Source: Rhea pennata (taxonomy: Eukaryota > Chordata > Aves > Rheiformes > Rheidae). From it: 64,000 nt of DNA. Positions 1 to 12,660 of the stretch are shown piece by piece (position 1 is the first letter of the stretch; every line of letters begins with the position of its first letter). A program made the translations under genes and the position numbers. The notes beneath the pieces are model-generated. The model was not told the origin of the DNA. It searched no databases and saw only the letters and a list, made by a program, of their open reading frames with translations. Where the stretch lies: positions 11,236,666 to 11,300,665 of the forward strand of contig NC_084663.1 in NCBI RefSeq assembly GCF_028389875.1, written 5' to 3'.

Positions 1-1539
1 CTTGTTATTCTCCTTCCACTGGTCTTTGAGATGTCTGTTATACAAGGACGATCATTTGATGAGGGATGTCTTGATTCCCCATTCTATTTTTATGTTCCTG
101 CACACAGAAGCACTTGCAAGTTTGGCTTAAAGATGTACTAGTAAACTGATGGTGCCCTGAAGGAGTCTTCTGTATTTTTTCTGATTGCACTACCTTATTA
201 CCCCTCCTGGCCTTTTCAAAGGCACACTGAATATTAGTTATATCTGCCTCAAGGGCATGTCACTCTGAACTTTCTTCTACTTTATATTTTAAATATTCTT
301 CTGCAACTTTTGTAATTTCTGTGCCAGCAAAGAGCTCTGTTATAGCAAAGGTGCAGCTTACACTTCCTGCACATGTTCTTACTGTTCAGAAAGTTTCCTG
401 GTTCCTAAATCCCTCCCTGCCTTGACCATTGCCTCCTCCTTGGAGAGGCTGCATCTCTTGGTGCAAATAAATGGAAAATGTCTCATTACAGTACAGGTGT
501 AGAATACAGCAAAAACAAGTGGGAGATCAAATGTTCTCATGCCACAGTGCTGCCCATGAATCTCGGACTCAGAGGACAGATCATAGCAGGGAGTGGCTGG
601 AACATTTCCCTGGAGTTCTGGACAGCAGTATGTAGATTGTGTCAGTCCTGAGAAATAATCAAAAATAAAGATTTTAAAATCTCAAGAACTTGTATCAAAT
701 TTATATCAGCCACACTAATGAATAAGTCCAAGATACAAAAGACACTGTGCATTATAGGCAAAATTTGGCCAAATAACAGCAATTAACGGTAAATAAGAAT
801 GCAAAAAAGCCTGATATAATCCAAGACTGTGATTCCTTGGTGGCATAATGAATAGATAGGTCTACTGGTGTGTGACAGAGCAGCCCAGCTTGCAGCAAAC
901 CCTCAAACTGGCTTGAGAGTGTCTTTTCTATAGATGTCCCAAAAGGTTAACAACAAGCCAGTATAAAATCTTGACTCTTACCCTGGAATGTGGCATCAGA
1001 GACAGAAAAGGGAATTTCATTCGTTTTGATCATATCTGTATCTGTAAATTATATTCTTTTTGATGTGTGAGCATGAGGATGTAATAGGCATGAATATAGT
1101 CTTGTATTTGCTTTCTTATCTTGAAAAGTTATCTGTTCTTCCATCTTTCATTCCTATAAAGTGATATTCATAATCCCAAAGTTGATATACTGTTAAAGAG
1201 CATAGATGCAGTTTTTTCAGGGCACCCAGGCATGTTTTGTATTATTTCTTGTTTGATTGGGTAACCATCCTGTCTAGTTCAGAAGTGACTGCAGTAAGTT
1301 TGTAAGTATTTAATCTTCCCATGTTCACAGTTATTATAGTAATGTCACTCTTTGTATGAAACATTAGACAAGCTTCCAAGAACTACTTTGATGTTATTTT
1401 GGGCAAAATAATATACATTTAACACCAAAATGGGTGTTTCAAGGATAGTTCAAAGTTTTTTGAGCTTAAGATATAGATTATTTTTCGGGAAGTATGTTTG
1501 TAATTAATTTAAAATTATTTCTTCTTTTCTTATTAACAG
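1..1539 (+). other. CACNA2D1: Last intron of CACNA2D1 (3' portion)
   Basis: This is non-coding, AT-rich sequence before the final CACNA2D1 exon. It ends in a pyrimidine-rich tract (cttcttttcttattaacag) with the acceptor AG at 1538-1539. I looked for the penultimate coding exon, whose human counterpart ends near the residues VCFDNNVLE, and did not find it, so the window probably opens inside the intron. No repeat family was recognised here. Calling it an intron follows from the exon at 1540. Confidence 0.75.
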
Positions 1540-1647
1540 GAAGATTCAGCTGACTGCGGTGGTGTCTCTGGTCTGAGTCCATCACTGTGGTCAATGGTAG
1601 GAATTCAGTTTGTCCTGCTTTGGCTGTTATCTGGCAGCAGACACTGA
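1540..1647 (+). CDS. CACNA2D1: CACNA2D1 final coding exon (alpha2delta-1 C-terminus, partial gene)
   Basis: The exon encodes 35 residues and a TGA stop at 1645-1647. It starts EDSADCGGVSGLSPSLW and ends in a hydrophobic stretch closing with LLWLLSGSRH. This matches the C-terminus of alpha2delta-1, whose human form reads LEDYTDCGGVSGLNPSLW and ends LLLWLVSGSTHRLL (from memory). Alpha2delta-1 is the extracellular accessory subunit that raises surface expression of voltage-gated calcium channels and binds gabapentinoids. Small residues (GGVSG) before a hydrophobic tail fit the reported GPI-anchor signal. The acceptor AG at 1538-1539 gives phase 0, with GAA as first codon. The protein ends about three residues earlier than the human one, and a second in-frame TGA lies at 1654-1656. 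Nearly all of the gene lies upstream of this window. Identity is very secure; the exact splice phase is inferred. Confidence 0.95.
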   Translation, partial: EDSADCGGVSGLSPSLWSMVGIQFVLLWLLSGSRH

Positions 1648-2275
1648 CAGTTATGACCCTGCTAAACCAAAAGCTGCATAACTTAATCAAGACCCGGCCA
1701 AAACGATAGCCTCAATTTCATTTTAAAAGGGTCAGCTATTCAGACAGCAGAAGAACAGCAATGCTCGTGTCTGGTTATCACTCTGTGAGACTCATAAAGG
1801 CACCCACAGTGCTGCATGTTGGAGTGTCAGATCCTTAAATTTGTGTGAATGCTGCATCATCTATGCCATCTGAACAGAATCCTGTACGTGCTTCACTGGG
1901 GAATCTCAGCGTTTTGTTTGTCTGTTTGTTGGTGTAATATTGATGACTTCATGTAAAAGGGCTCCCCTTAAAATAGCTTATATATATATGATTTTCGTTA
2001 TTTTAATCTTTGGATTTTCTTGAAGATCTTATATTCTTTTACATGAACATTTGTTATAAATATATATTTAAAAAAAATAAAAAATACTGCCCCAATATAC
2101 TTTACCAGTACCATGGTGGCTACTTTGAACATCAGTTTTGTCCAAACCTGTTGAGTGAAACTAAAATATTGGCTAGTCTTCATCAGAAGTCTATCGTCGT
2201 TTGCTTTATGATGAGTGGTTTATTTTCCAAAGTTAATCAGGTAGCCAGCCAAGTTTTGGTGGGTTCCTAAATTGT

Positions 2276-2280
<5 letters not shown>

Positions 2281-2312
<32 letters not shown>

Positions 2313-2340
2313 AGAGAGAGAAAAGAAAGAAAAAGGAGAA
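2281..2340. repeat. A29 homopolymer running into (AG)n and A-rich tract
   Basis: An uninterrupted run of 29 A (2281-2309) is followed by five AG dinucleotides and a purine-only tail to about 2340. It lies inside the predicted CACNA2D1 3'UTR. It could be the tail of an old retroposon on the + strand, but nothing upstream was recognised as its body. Length variation between individuals is likely for such a tract. It could also prime oligo-dT internally in cDNA data. Confidence 0.9.
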
Positions 2341-3105
2341 ACTACAGTATTTAGAAATATAAAGGTGCTTGAGAGCTTAACTGAAAAGTGATTTTCTTCT
2401 TGAACTTTGTCATCTATCAGGAAATGTTAATTTCAATGTAATAATCACCTTCTCTTCACCATGCAGTTATATATAATGCTAGTCAAATCCTTCAAATGCT
2501 CAGACAAATGCTTGTGAATAAAAAAAAAGTCTTTGTGATTATTGAACGTTGGTTTCCAAGGGTATTTTGCATGATGATGATGCTACGTTACTGTTTTTCA
2601 GTTTGTTTTTTTCTGATAGTAGAGTATAGTCCATTGAAGAGGTAACTGAGTGATTCTTTTGTTGTGTGAGAAACTGATCATTGCAATATGTTGCAATGAA
2701 ATAATATTAAATTATATTATTTAACAGAGCTCTGAATATACTGTGCAATGAAAAAACTAAGAAAATAGGGTAAATTTAGCTATCGTAGCAAAAGGGTTGA
2801 GGTGAATTTTTTACGGAATAGCGCTCTCACATGAAAACCTGTGTACAGATATTTTCAGTATACAAAAATCAGATTTGACACATTTATTTTTGAAGTTGTG
2901 TGTTCTGTAAGGTTCATATCGGGTTCCCCCTTTGTTGCCTTTATATAAAAACATCTATAATGGTAAAACTTTTTCTGTTGCTATTTATTATTGGAAATAG
3001 CAAATTTAACAGAGCCAATCTCCTGATTACTAAAATTAGAACAAGATCTAAACAAATGGGGAGCCTTGAATCTCTATGTATGCACATTGATACTTGATTG
3101 TGAAT

Positions 3106-3111
3106 AATAAA
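3106..3111 (+). promoter_or_regulatory. CACNA2D1: Candidate proximal polyadenylation signal of CACNA2D1
   Basis: The AATAAA hexamer is followed within a few bases by a GT/T-rich element (ggttgtttttatac), the usual layout of a cleavage and polyadenylation site. It would give a 3'UTR of about 1.5 kb. Other AATAAA copies in the region sit in plain A-rich DNA and look weaker. Confidence 0.35.
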
Positions 3112-6100
3112 GGTTGTTTTTATACAACCTCAGTGGTGATACAGATTGGTGCAGTAAATTGCAACATGACAGTGTAGCATAGTGTTGATGCACAATATGA
3201 TTTGCGCTTTTTTCTAGTTTTCAAAACTAAAAAGTACTGCAAGACAGCTAAACCAATGAATGCGCAACTCTGCTGGTATTGTACAATTTTGCTAACAACT
3301 GCAATATGCAAATATTAACTTGGCACAGTACACTAGCTCTTTGAAAATAAGAAAATGCAAAGCACTGGTATGTATATGCTGGAAACTGATATCATTTTGA
3401 TCATGTGAAAAGCTTAAAGAAGTAATTGGGCATGCATTAATATCCAATGAAAACTGAACAAGCTACTCAAAGCCATGGCATGGCTTGAAAGATCAAATGT
3501 CTACTGTAGCTGTACCCATGGTTGGATCATTATTTTTCTTATATACATTGGTTCCAACTATATATTTTCTTATATTTGGGATTACAGTAAGAGAAAATAG
3601 TAAAAAAAAAAAAAAAAATGCAAATTTTTTTTTCTTTCAATCATCAAATTCAGCTTTTTAAAAAATATCTCTAGTAAAGTCAAGGGATTAGAAGTACAGC
3701 TGAATGTGTTGGATGACTCTAGGTCTTCCTTCAGAAAAATGAGGTAATTTGGATAACACAGGTGAAGATAATCTTGGAGCTCCCCCTTCCAGCCACATTG
3801 CTATACCTCGCCAATACCGCTTGACAAAACAGTTAGCTGAGTCTCTCTAATGCTGAGGCGTTATTATCCGGATGTTTTCTTTAATATCGTCAGTTGAATT
3901 CTTATGGGGAGAGCAAGTTTTGTAGGACTAGGCCAATACTTATTACATCCATAACTCCTACTCTAAGATTACTTAAAATACATATTATTTTGGATTTTGC
4001 TCTTTACTTACTCAGAAGCTTGTTGGCACATTAGTATAATATAGATTTTCACTTAGCTTCCCAAAAGAAACCCTTCATGGAAAAGTTACATTACTTACAT
4101 TTCAGAAGAATTTGCCCACTGGGGTGAGCCCCATCCTGAGTTAATTCATGATGATCTGATTAGAGTTTGGAGGCATAAAGAAAGCCGGTCCAGTGCCGTG
4201 CTGCCCCGGAGGACCGCTGGGGCTTTGGTGTTCATCCCGTGTCGTCCTGGAGCGCTCAGGCAAGGCAGGAGGGAGAATCTTTGTTCCTCTTCTGCTCCCT
4301 CCTCTTAATACCTGAAGAACCATGTTTGTACCCCCTCCTTTTTTTTTTTTTCAATAAAACTTGCCTGACAAGAGATAGAAAACTCAGGATTTGGCTCTTC
4401 TGTCAGGGTTTAGTACTGTACCTATAAAATTCAGTACTTTCAATAGAAAAGGAAGGAAATTTTGGCTTCTGTTTGCAGAAAACTATATTTAATCCAATTG
4501 TAGCCAAGTGTTATTTAAAAGTTCAAGATTTTTTAAAATGCACTGTCTATGTACCTACAAAATGCAGCACACCAGAAAGCAAATACAATATGAACATTAG
4601 CTGTGTCAAAAACACCAATCTGTTAGAAATAACTTCTAGGAGCAGATCCGTATTCTTATGCAGAAGAGTGTTCCCACTCGCACGTAATGCATAATAGTCA
4701 TGTTCTCCTGTTTGTTAGAGAAGAAACTTGATCCTAGGCTTTCAAATGAGACATTTTCAAATTACAGTATGCTGTAATAAAAAAAATATATCACATAATA
4801 AGCTATGTTGATATTTGCTTAGATCAGAGATAAACTGTTTGAACTGTTTTAGTTTACACAGAAGTCATGCAGCCTTTACTACATCTGACAAATAACCACC
4901 ATTAAGGCTGTAACAGCCTGGTACTATACAAATCATGGTCTTAGGACTTAACATGAAAGGTTTCTTTCTCATTTTTTCATTTAAACAACCAGCATTACTG
5001 CCAAAACACTGACCGTGGCCCATATTTGTAACAGGTTTTTAACATGACATAGCGGGTTTGGTCGACAAGATTTTTAGGTCCTGTACCTTTGAGACTTTAG
5101 TATGATCTTTTTTCATGTTTCTAATGCTTGAGGCTTTACTGCTTAACTTGACAAAAGACAGTATTGCTGCCATTTGTAAGTTTTCCTATAATGTTCCTTT
5201 TACTAACTTAAAAACTGGCCTTACTGGGTTCAAATAGGCAGTATCCCTTTTAAGTGACCTTTGCAACCCAAGTGTTACTTGCTGTGGTTGAAAGTTTTTC
5301 AGTATCATTTAAAAGATATTGAGACCTTCTGTTCCCATTAACACTGAAGCGCAGCGACCGTCCGTAGTATGTCTTAATTTCAAAATGCAACCTCAGTCCC
5401 GCTGGTCCTAAAAACTGAGACCCTAGCACAGTGGTTATTAAGAACCATAACGCATGGTTTGCATTAATGGCTACTGCAAAGCTCTGCAATGTTTTCAGAA
5501 TGTCTGCTGAAGGTGGAATATTAAAAGCTGCTTTCTTAGTATAAATTTTCCCCAGCTTCATTGGACATCCAAGCCTTTAACAAAGGCCAGATATATTTTT
5601 TTTTCCTTTTTCCTTCATACCACAATGTTAATATTGTTAATATTCATTGTACACTACTGTAAAAAGATTAAAACAAAGTGTCTGCAAGCAATTCAAGACT
5701 TTTGAAAAGCGAGCCTCACCCTCCTCCCAGCTCCTTGCGTCTGTACTGCTTATGGTTTAAACAGAATATACCATCGTGAAGAAATAGTTTCACGGAGGCT
5801 AAAGGGATACTGTCTTGTTCAGATGCCGTGCAATTGCGACTGTGGGCTGACAACGCTGTCCTCTCTTCTCGTGTCGTATGGAATGTCCGGATCATGCTTT
5901 TTCGGGGTATTTTTATTGAAATGCTCAGTGTGCATTCCCGCAAAAGAGGCTTGGCTTGCTCTCCTAAGGCAAGCAGGCCTTTTTCCCTTTTCTTGTGTTC
6001 TCTTGACACTTTTGTGGAACTTGACAAGCCTGGAAAAATATTTTTTTTGTAAAAATTTGTACAATACTGTTATAAAAAAAATTTATAATCCTAGAACTGT

Positions 6101-6134
6101 TGTGTTAAATCTTGTGCAAAAACAGTATATTCAG

Positions 6135-6140
6135 AATAAA
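6135..6140 (+). promoter_or_regulatory. CACNA2D1: Candidate distal polyadenylation signal of CACNA2D1
   Basis: AATAAA lies at the end of an AU-rich stretch (6035-6165), and sequence character changes soon after. Cleavage would fall about 15-25 bases downstream. Using it as the gene's end is inference from layout and from the long 3'UTR known in mammals. Confidence 0.55.
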
Positions 6141-6299
6141 AATTTATCATTTAAAATCAATAACTAGCCTGACTGTTCACTGTGTGTAGTGGTAATGTGT
6201 AAATAGAAACTACCTAATCGCTGAATAGCATTTCTGAGTTTGCTAAAACAAAAATAATCACACCCAAGAGTCTGAGAGAGATCTGCCAACTTTGAAAAA

Positions 6300-6328
6300 G
6301 TTTTTTTTTTTTTTTTTTAAAAAAAAAA
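6300..6328. repeat. Adjacent T and A homopolymers (about T18-19 then A10)
   Basis: A run of T ending at 6318 abuts ten A (6319-6328), a self-complementary block that could extrude as a hairpin. It separates the AU-rich end of the CACNA2D1 transcript from the CpG-rich patch at 6341. It may mark an insertion junction, but no element was recognised on either side. Confidence 0.9.
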
Positions 6329-6340
6329 GTCATAACTTTT

Positions 6341-6640
6341 TTAAGTTGTAACTGCGAGGCAGGAGCGCCAGGGGCGGCGAAGCCATGGCGTTGGGAAGGG
6401 CTGCGCTGCTCGTCCGCGGCGAGGGGCCGGTAAAACCAGGGGCTGCGCCCGGCCGGAGCTGCCGCCTCCGCCGGAAGGGCTGGGCGGACGGGGGGAAGCG
6501 GCAACCGCTTTTAGACGTCCGATTTTAAGGCACCAAGGGTAAACAGTGCCCAGTGCTCCTGAGAAAAACGCACACGCACGTGGTGCAGCCGCTTCCCGGC
6601 CTGCTGCGAAAGATGGTGAAACCAGAGTCTCCCTTTCCAA
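6341..6640. promoter_or_regulatory. CpG-rich patch just downstream of CACNA2D1 (candidate CpG island)
   Basis: About 300 bp of GC-rich sequence dense in CpG (for example gtccgcggcgaggggccgg and cgcccggccggagctgccgc) sits in otherwise AT-rich DNA. It lies roughly 200 bp past the predicted CACNA2D1 end. Retained CpGs suggest an unmethylated element, such as an orphan CpG island, an enhancer or the promoter of a non-coding transcript. A 47-codon open frame starts with a good Kozak context at 6385 (gaagccATGG) and stops at 6526-6528, but it matches nothing I know. An inserted GC-rich retrocopy is an alternative. Confidence 0.5.
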
Positions 6641-6780
6641 CGGGCTCTTAGGAGATTTGGGTCACAAAATGTGCACGGGGCAGGCGGGAAAAGAAGTGAT
6701 ATATATTTTTTCTTTTTTTGCAGGAGAATGAATTTTAGATAGATTCTAACAGTATTTCTTCTATTTTATATGTACAGATG

Positions 6781-6825
6781 TACATATACATATATATGTG
6801 CCTGTATGTATACACACACAGACAC

Positions 6826-6869
<44 letters not shown>

Positions 6870-6878
6870 GCACACACT
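6781..6878. repeat. Compound microsatellite (TA/CA)n-(TG)n-(TA)n
   Basis: Short TA/CA runs are followed by about eleven TG repeats (from about 6826) and then about twelve TA repeats (to 6870), with a CA coda. TG runs can adopt Z-DNA and TA runs can cruciform. The tract is very likely length-polymorphic. The short open frame crossing it encodes low-complexity peptide and is not a gene. Confidence 0.93.
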
Positions 6879-6879
6879 T

Positions 6880-9800
6880 ACACAAAGTTTTCTTGTTTCC
6901 TGATTTGGAATATCACATTCCCAGAGGCTGGCTGTTGTTTTTGAAGACTTGTCCAGAAGCCCAGGAGCACCCCTTTTAATAAAACATCTATGCCTTTGTT
7001 TCCTTTTGATTTTGAACCTCTTTTTTTTTCTTCTGTCCCGCTATCCAAGTTACATCCCATTTAGCAGTATAGTTAGTATAACTGTTTCCTTTGGGGAACT
7101 GGTAAACCTGATGGCTATGGTTTGACTCACCTAACTTTAGTTGTCTAAAATGAGTCATATGAATTCACTTCTCAGGAAAAAAAGTTGGGGAACTTGCTTC
7201 CAAGCCATTAGCCCTGTCCAGATTTTGACTATCATCTGCCTTAATGATCTGAAAATGTATTAAAAACGAATCTCCTACTTCATTTTTAGTAGTACACCTC
7301 TTCAAAGAGAGAAATTTTCACATAGGTAAAGCTGCATCTGCTACTTATTCCATTACTTTCATGACATTTTTAATGGGTTTGTGGTGTTACTAGTTTCTGA
7401 CAGCTGTTTTTCAAAAGGAAATATGAAATATAGGACTTCAGTGGTATTCAGTCTTCCTCTTCAAGGGAATTTTTCAATTATTTTTCAATCACTGAATTAG
7501 CTATTTCATATACAAAATAAAATACATGGAATTTGGAATAGATCTCAGAATTTCCATTTTAACTTTTGTTGCTTTAACCCAGACTCTTCTTATGATCTCA
7601 GCCTATACTCTGTGGCTTAATTATTTAAAAATAAATGTTCCTGGTATTATAATATATACACATACACAAGCATGCTATAGTCTAGGACGAGAGTCTGGAA
7701 AGGGTAATTAACATGCTTGGAATACTGACTAATCGTTAGTACTAAGTTATGGTATGTGTGGTTAACATGTATTATTCCACTGAACTATTTTGAGATATCT
7801 GAGTAGTTCCACCTAAGCTATGTGAAATTTGGGCTGTTAGCTTGCAGGGAATGCTGTGGACTTCTTGCTGTCTTAACAGTGGTGTCCAGTCCTAGTAGAC
7901 AAAACTCCAGATCCTGAAAGAAATTTGCTCTAGTAGCTGTGTTGCCATCAGAAGAAAAATATGTAGATTCTTTTTTTTTTTTTTTTTTTTTATGATTTGA
8001 TTTGACTAGCATTGTAAATTATATGGCATAAGGAAAAACAGGGAGATGATAGCTATGTGTGAGTAGCTTTAAGATCTACAGTCATCTAGAGAGGTTTGGT
8101 ATTTTTACCTAGGTAAATGGCAGTGGATTCTGAGGATCAACAGTTTTGAGCATTTAAGATCCCAAATTTTGTCAAAGTTACATTTTATGCCTCAAGTGCT
8201 CTGATTTGATATTCTGAAGTTAGCCAAAATTTCTCAGGCACTGTTGGATATGATATTTATGCCATTAAATCATCAAGGGACTCTTTTGTTTGTTTATTCA
8301 TTTTGTTTTGGGCTTTTTTGTATTTATGTTTGATTCCAGTCTCACAAATCACATAGTGTCATACCTTAAAATACATCCTTAATTTTCAGTGAATTAAAAA
8401 TCTCCTTATCTACAATGAAAGCAGTCAGTGCCTAAAGCTAAGCACTTACTTTTAGTATATACCATGTAGGATTGACCCCAGTCTTTGGTTTTGGTAGACT
8501 ATTTTATTGCTTGGAAAAAATGTTGTTCATAAATTCAACCAAAAATTCCATACCCATTAGTGATTGTATCTAACCTTGTATAATCCTATAGCTAGGGCAC
8601 TGACATGGAAGTTCGTGGTGACAAGTTACTCATTTTGAGGACCATGTGGACGCTGCTTTAATGGTTGGCTCACGGTCTGGTTAAGAACGTTCTCCCGTTG
8701 AACTTAACTCACTGTGCAATCAGAAATGTAAGCATAACATTGCCCAGAGGAAAACAGACAGGAAAGCGCTAGTATTATAACAGTCTGTGGAGGTGGGCCC
8801 ATCTGGCACTTCCATAACACCTCCTCTCTCCGTGAGAGCCCTTCTAGGGTGCCAGTACTGCCTGGTGGTCCTTTAGTGGTGTCTGGGCAAGAGCCATGCA
8901 CTGGAAGAGTAAAAAATACCTGTCTCCCTCCCTCCCTCTCTCCCTTTCTCTCTCTTTCTCCCTGTTCTTTCTTTTCTTCCATTAATAGCAGAGAACTCAT
9001 TGGGCTGGATCATTATGTGAGCTTTCAGACACCTAAAATTTCAGTGAGAAAAACGTGTGAATTAGCCAACTAAGTTGGAATGGTTTCCTCACTGCTTGCA
9101 CACGTCTTGTGGAAGATAGATAGGTGTTAAACTAAGATTTTTGAGGTGTTAAGTTTTTTTGGAGGAATATAAGTACACATGGACACATATATTTCTCCGG
9201 CTTTTAGATACTATCCATGGGTTTCTAGCAATCTCCTAGTGTGCCTTTGCTTTCACAAGGTCAGATAGTCCTGCTGTGCTTTTCTGTGCCACATGACATG
9301 AGCAGGAGCAGGCTTTGAAGAAGCCTGTGTGTCAGGCCTCCTTTGTAGACCCTGAAGGAGACCATATAGTGCGATATTTCATTTTCTAGAATCTATACCT
9401 GAATGAAATATCTTAAATAGAAGCTGGTCTTGATCTGAATGAAAACATACCCTGAGGACTGCATGGATAGATACCTTTATTGTTTCCAGAAGAGGTTACC
9501 TCATGAAAATCAATATCTTGTTACTAGAAGCTTCCTCCCCCCTTTTTTTCTTTTTTAATAGCCATTTTAAAATTACATAATAATGTGGAAAGCTATATTT
9601 TATAGCTCAGCTGTGTTCATCTTGATGTAACTAAGACTGTGGACTGTCTTCGCCAAAGCTGAGGCTTTTACCTGCAATTCAGGATTTACACAGTCCAGCT
9701 GATTCCAGAGTCAAGTTCCAAAAGAGCACAGCTGATGATGACAATGCTAATGGTGATTTTTTTTTTTAATAAAAGCTCTGAACAGATTAAAAATCCTTTT

Positions 9801-12660
9801 AAAAGTCATGGTCAATCACACATAAACTAACTGATTTCCATTAGGAAAATGGAATATATTCCAATATATTAATTGCTTCAAACTATTAGTATCTTTATGA
9901 GCTGGGTTTTTTTTCAAAGTTGATATTGTGTATGTAAGAAGGCTATATTAAAAATAAAGACAAATTATAGTTCATTTTATAAGTGCAAAACATGGAATGA
10001 CTATGGCAATGAACATACCCTTTCTCCAATAGGTATAGAATCTGTGATTAAAACTATATGGAATTTAGTAGCTATATTTTTTTAGGATATCAGACTTTAC
10101 CTAACTTAATTATCGGTAAAATGAAATTCATAGTTCACGAACCAAATAGCTAATTTCAATTCTTAGTAAATTAAAAGTGTAAAGCGTTTAGATCAGTGTG
10201 TCAGCAAGCTTGTATTTAAATTATGTGTAGATGCTCATCTTCTTGCCACAGTGTTGACAGTGATGGAGAAGGTCTCTGTCTAAAGCTTAGAGTCTAAAGT
10301 TAAACACTCTCGATTTGTCCTGTATTGATTTTGGTATTCTGCCATTAATTTAGTAATGTACTTAAGGAATCCTCTGAATTTTCAAGATAGTTAAGCATTT
10401 GTATATCTGAGAAGAAACTGGTTAGGGTGCTTGAAGGATTAACCACTTCTGAAAAGCAGACAACTTTTGTTAAGGAGACAAACTTTGTTTTTAGGAAAGT
10501 TAACCAGGCTGGAAGCAGTAGTTACACTTTTACTAGGCTGATGGTGACCAGAAGCATAAAAACAGTAAGCCACATGCGAATGTAAGGCTGTGAGATGTCA
10601 GACTGCTGCATGGAGGAAGCATATGGACAAGCCGACACTCCTTGAAGCTTTTGCGGATACCCAGCGAGGAGTCTCTCCATGGCACCTCATTTAGGAGAGT
10701 TGTCCTCTATCATCACATGCGCATCCAGCTCGTGTGCTTTCGTCTCCTTCCTTGCCCATGCAGGCTTCTGGCAGACGTCAGCCCTGCACTCAGGCAGCGC
10801 AGCTCTGGTGATGTTTGCAAGGCTGCAGGCATCTTTCAAACACTGCCACGCACGAGCACACACCGGCACTAGCCTGACCCTCTGTACTGCATGGTATTAC
10901 TCATTGTTGGTCAGAGGAAGTCCTAACAGATGAAATACATAATTAAAGCCACAAATAATTTGAAAAGTATGTCTAGAGTGTCTGGATATAGTTTTGCATG
11001 GAACAGCACAATCTTTGGCAGTGCCAGGCGATTGCCTTTTGGAAACATGGTGTCCTGAAATTAATTTGCTTAAGTTTTGCTTATGTAAAAATGCTCAACT
11101 TCATGACCACATCTGTAAAGAACCCAGAGGTTATGGACATCTAACTTGCATTTATATGAAATAGAGCCAGATGCAGCTGTTGGAAAACAAAATAAAGTCA
11201 TCTGGATATTTTTTAGGTGATTTCATCGATATTTTGTCTTAGGCTTTTTAGGATTGATGATTAATATTTTCAAAGGTGATTCATCTTTCATCTTGTGTTC
11301 CCCTATTGTTGAAGTAACCTTAAGAAAACATGATAGACCTTAAGAAGAAAGAACATTTGCTGAAACTCATATTTTTGCATATTTCTATTTGTAATATATC
11401 AGTTGAAGCCCACAGATATTAGAAGAAACTTGTAAGCTTTATTCTTTTTTTCTCCTGAGCAGCAAGTCTGAAAACGTCTTGCATTTTTTATTATAATGCT
11501 GTTTACTACTGGTTGATAGCATTATCTATTCAGTAGGCAGACACTGATTTTCCTTTTGGTTCAGAAAATGTGACAGAGATAGAACACATGTAGCAGGCAC
11601 TTTCTCTACCTCTTTTGTATTAATAATAGCAGGTTATAACAATTAAAAGACACAAGCCTCATCTTCATTTCTGGCAGTGTAAATTCAAGAAACATTTGTC
11701 CTTAAAATAGAAATGCTATTTATGGAGAAGCTTTCTGAGATTTCTAGTGTTACCATCTGGATGCTTCTCCAAACAATCATTTGGTGAATTGTCTGAAAAC
11801 TATAGGACTGAAGCACTTGCTTTAAATTTAGCATCCATTTCACTATACTGGTGGGAGGAATACTGCATATGCATAAAGCCAAGTATGTGCTTAAATACTT
11901 TCACTGAATATTTCATTCTATTTAGCAGCTAATATATTGATGTCTACAATGGGAGTTCAATTATACTCCCTTTCCAAGCTACTTTATGCTTGAGATATCA
12001 TAGTAAATTTTATCATCTTTTGTAATTTCAGAGTAGGATATATTCATGCTTTAAAAAAAATAAATCATTTTCAGAACTGTTAGTTTAAAATCATAAACTA
12101 AAAGCTATAGTAATTTTTCTCATGCAGAAAACTGTGTTTGCCAAGAGGGTTCTTGATCTGTTATTTCAACAAATGGCAACATTATCAGTAAACTCCTGTT
12201 TAAAACATTACGCTATCTCGTGTGTACATCATATGTGACATTTGGTGATTCATTCTCCTTAAATCAAACTTTCACAGGGAAATGAAGTGACTACTAAAAA
12301 TAAGATGAAACATTGTGACTATTGTTCTTTGTAAAAATTCCATATTCATATTGCAAAGATCGTAAAGAAAATCCTGCAGCCACATTCGTGCCTCTTTGTC
12401 TCTAATACTTACTAAACAAATAAATGCACTTCAGTTTGCGTGAACTACAGAGCTGAGATGTAATCCACAAATGAAGGCTGATAAATGATTGTTCTAAAAT
12501 TTAATTTAATTGGTATAAATTTAATTACAGTCTGAGGAAAGCTAATGATGTGCCCAACAAGTTCTCTATGAAGTCAGGCTCTTACCAAACAGATCAGTCG
12601 TGCTTGTGACCTGCTAGATGTAAGAATGACAATGAAGTAACTCTTCTGGTTTAAAATGCT
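6880..12660. other. Intergenic AT-rich DNA without recognisable genes
   Basis: I see no exon, RNA gene or intact mobile element. There is a T21 run at 7971-7991 and a pyrimidine-rich CT block around 8930-8980. A slightly GC-richer stretch lies near 10660-10870, where overlapping open frames have no recognisable similarity. Open frames are all short and lie in both orientations, as expected by chance. Confidence 0.6.

Larger units (their letters stand above)
1648..6158 (+). other. CACNA2D1: CACNA2D1 3' untranslated region (predicted extent)
   Basis: About 4.5 kb of AT-rich sequence follows the CACNA2D1 stop with no recognised mobile element. It holds several AATAAA hexamers (2076, 2517, 3106, 4353, 4776, 6135). 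The last lies in an AU-rich run that looks like a transcript end, and sequence character changes sharply after it, with a T/A homopolymer at 6300 and then a CpG-rich patch. The human transcript also has a 3'UTR of several kilobases. A small GC-richer block sits at 4180-4270. The distal end is inferred; 3106 is a plausible earlier cleavage site. Open frames on both strands here (for example 5250-5561, minus) resemble no known protein and are treated as chance. Confidence 0.6.

Noticed and set aside
5250..5561. 103-codon minus-strand frame in the CACNA2D1 3'UTR
   Set aside because: It is antisense to a predicted 3'UTR, has no homology recognised and no promoter evidence.
6385..6528. 47-codon micro-ORF with good Kozak context in the CpG patch
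   Set aside because: The peptide is Arg/Gly/Pro-rich as expected from GC-rich DNA. Without conservation it cannot be called a gene.
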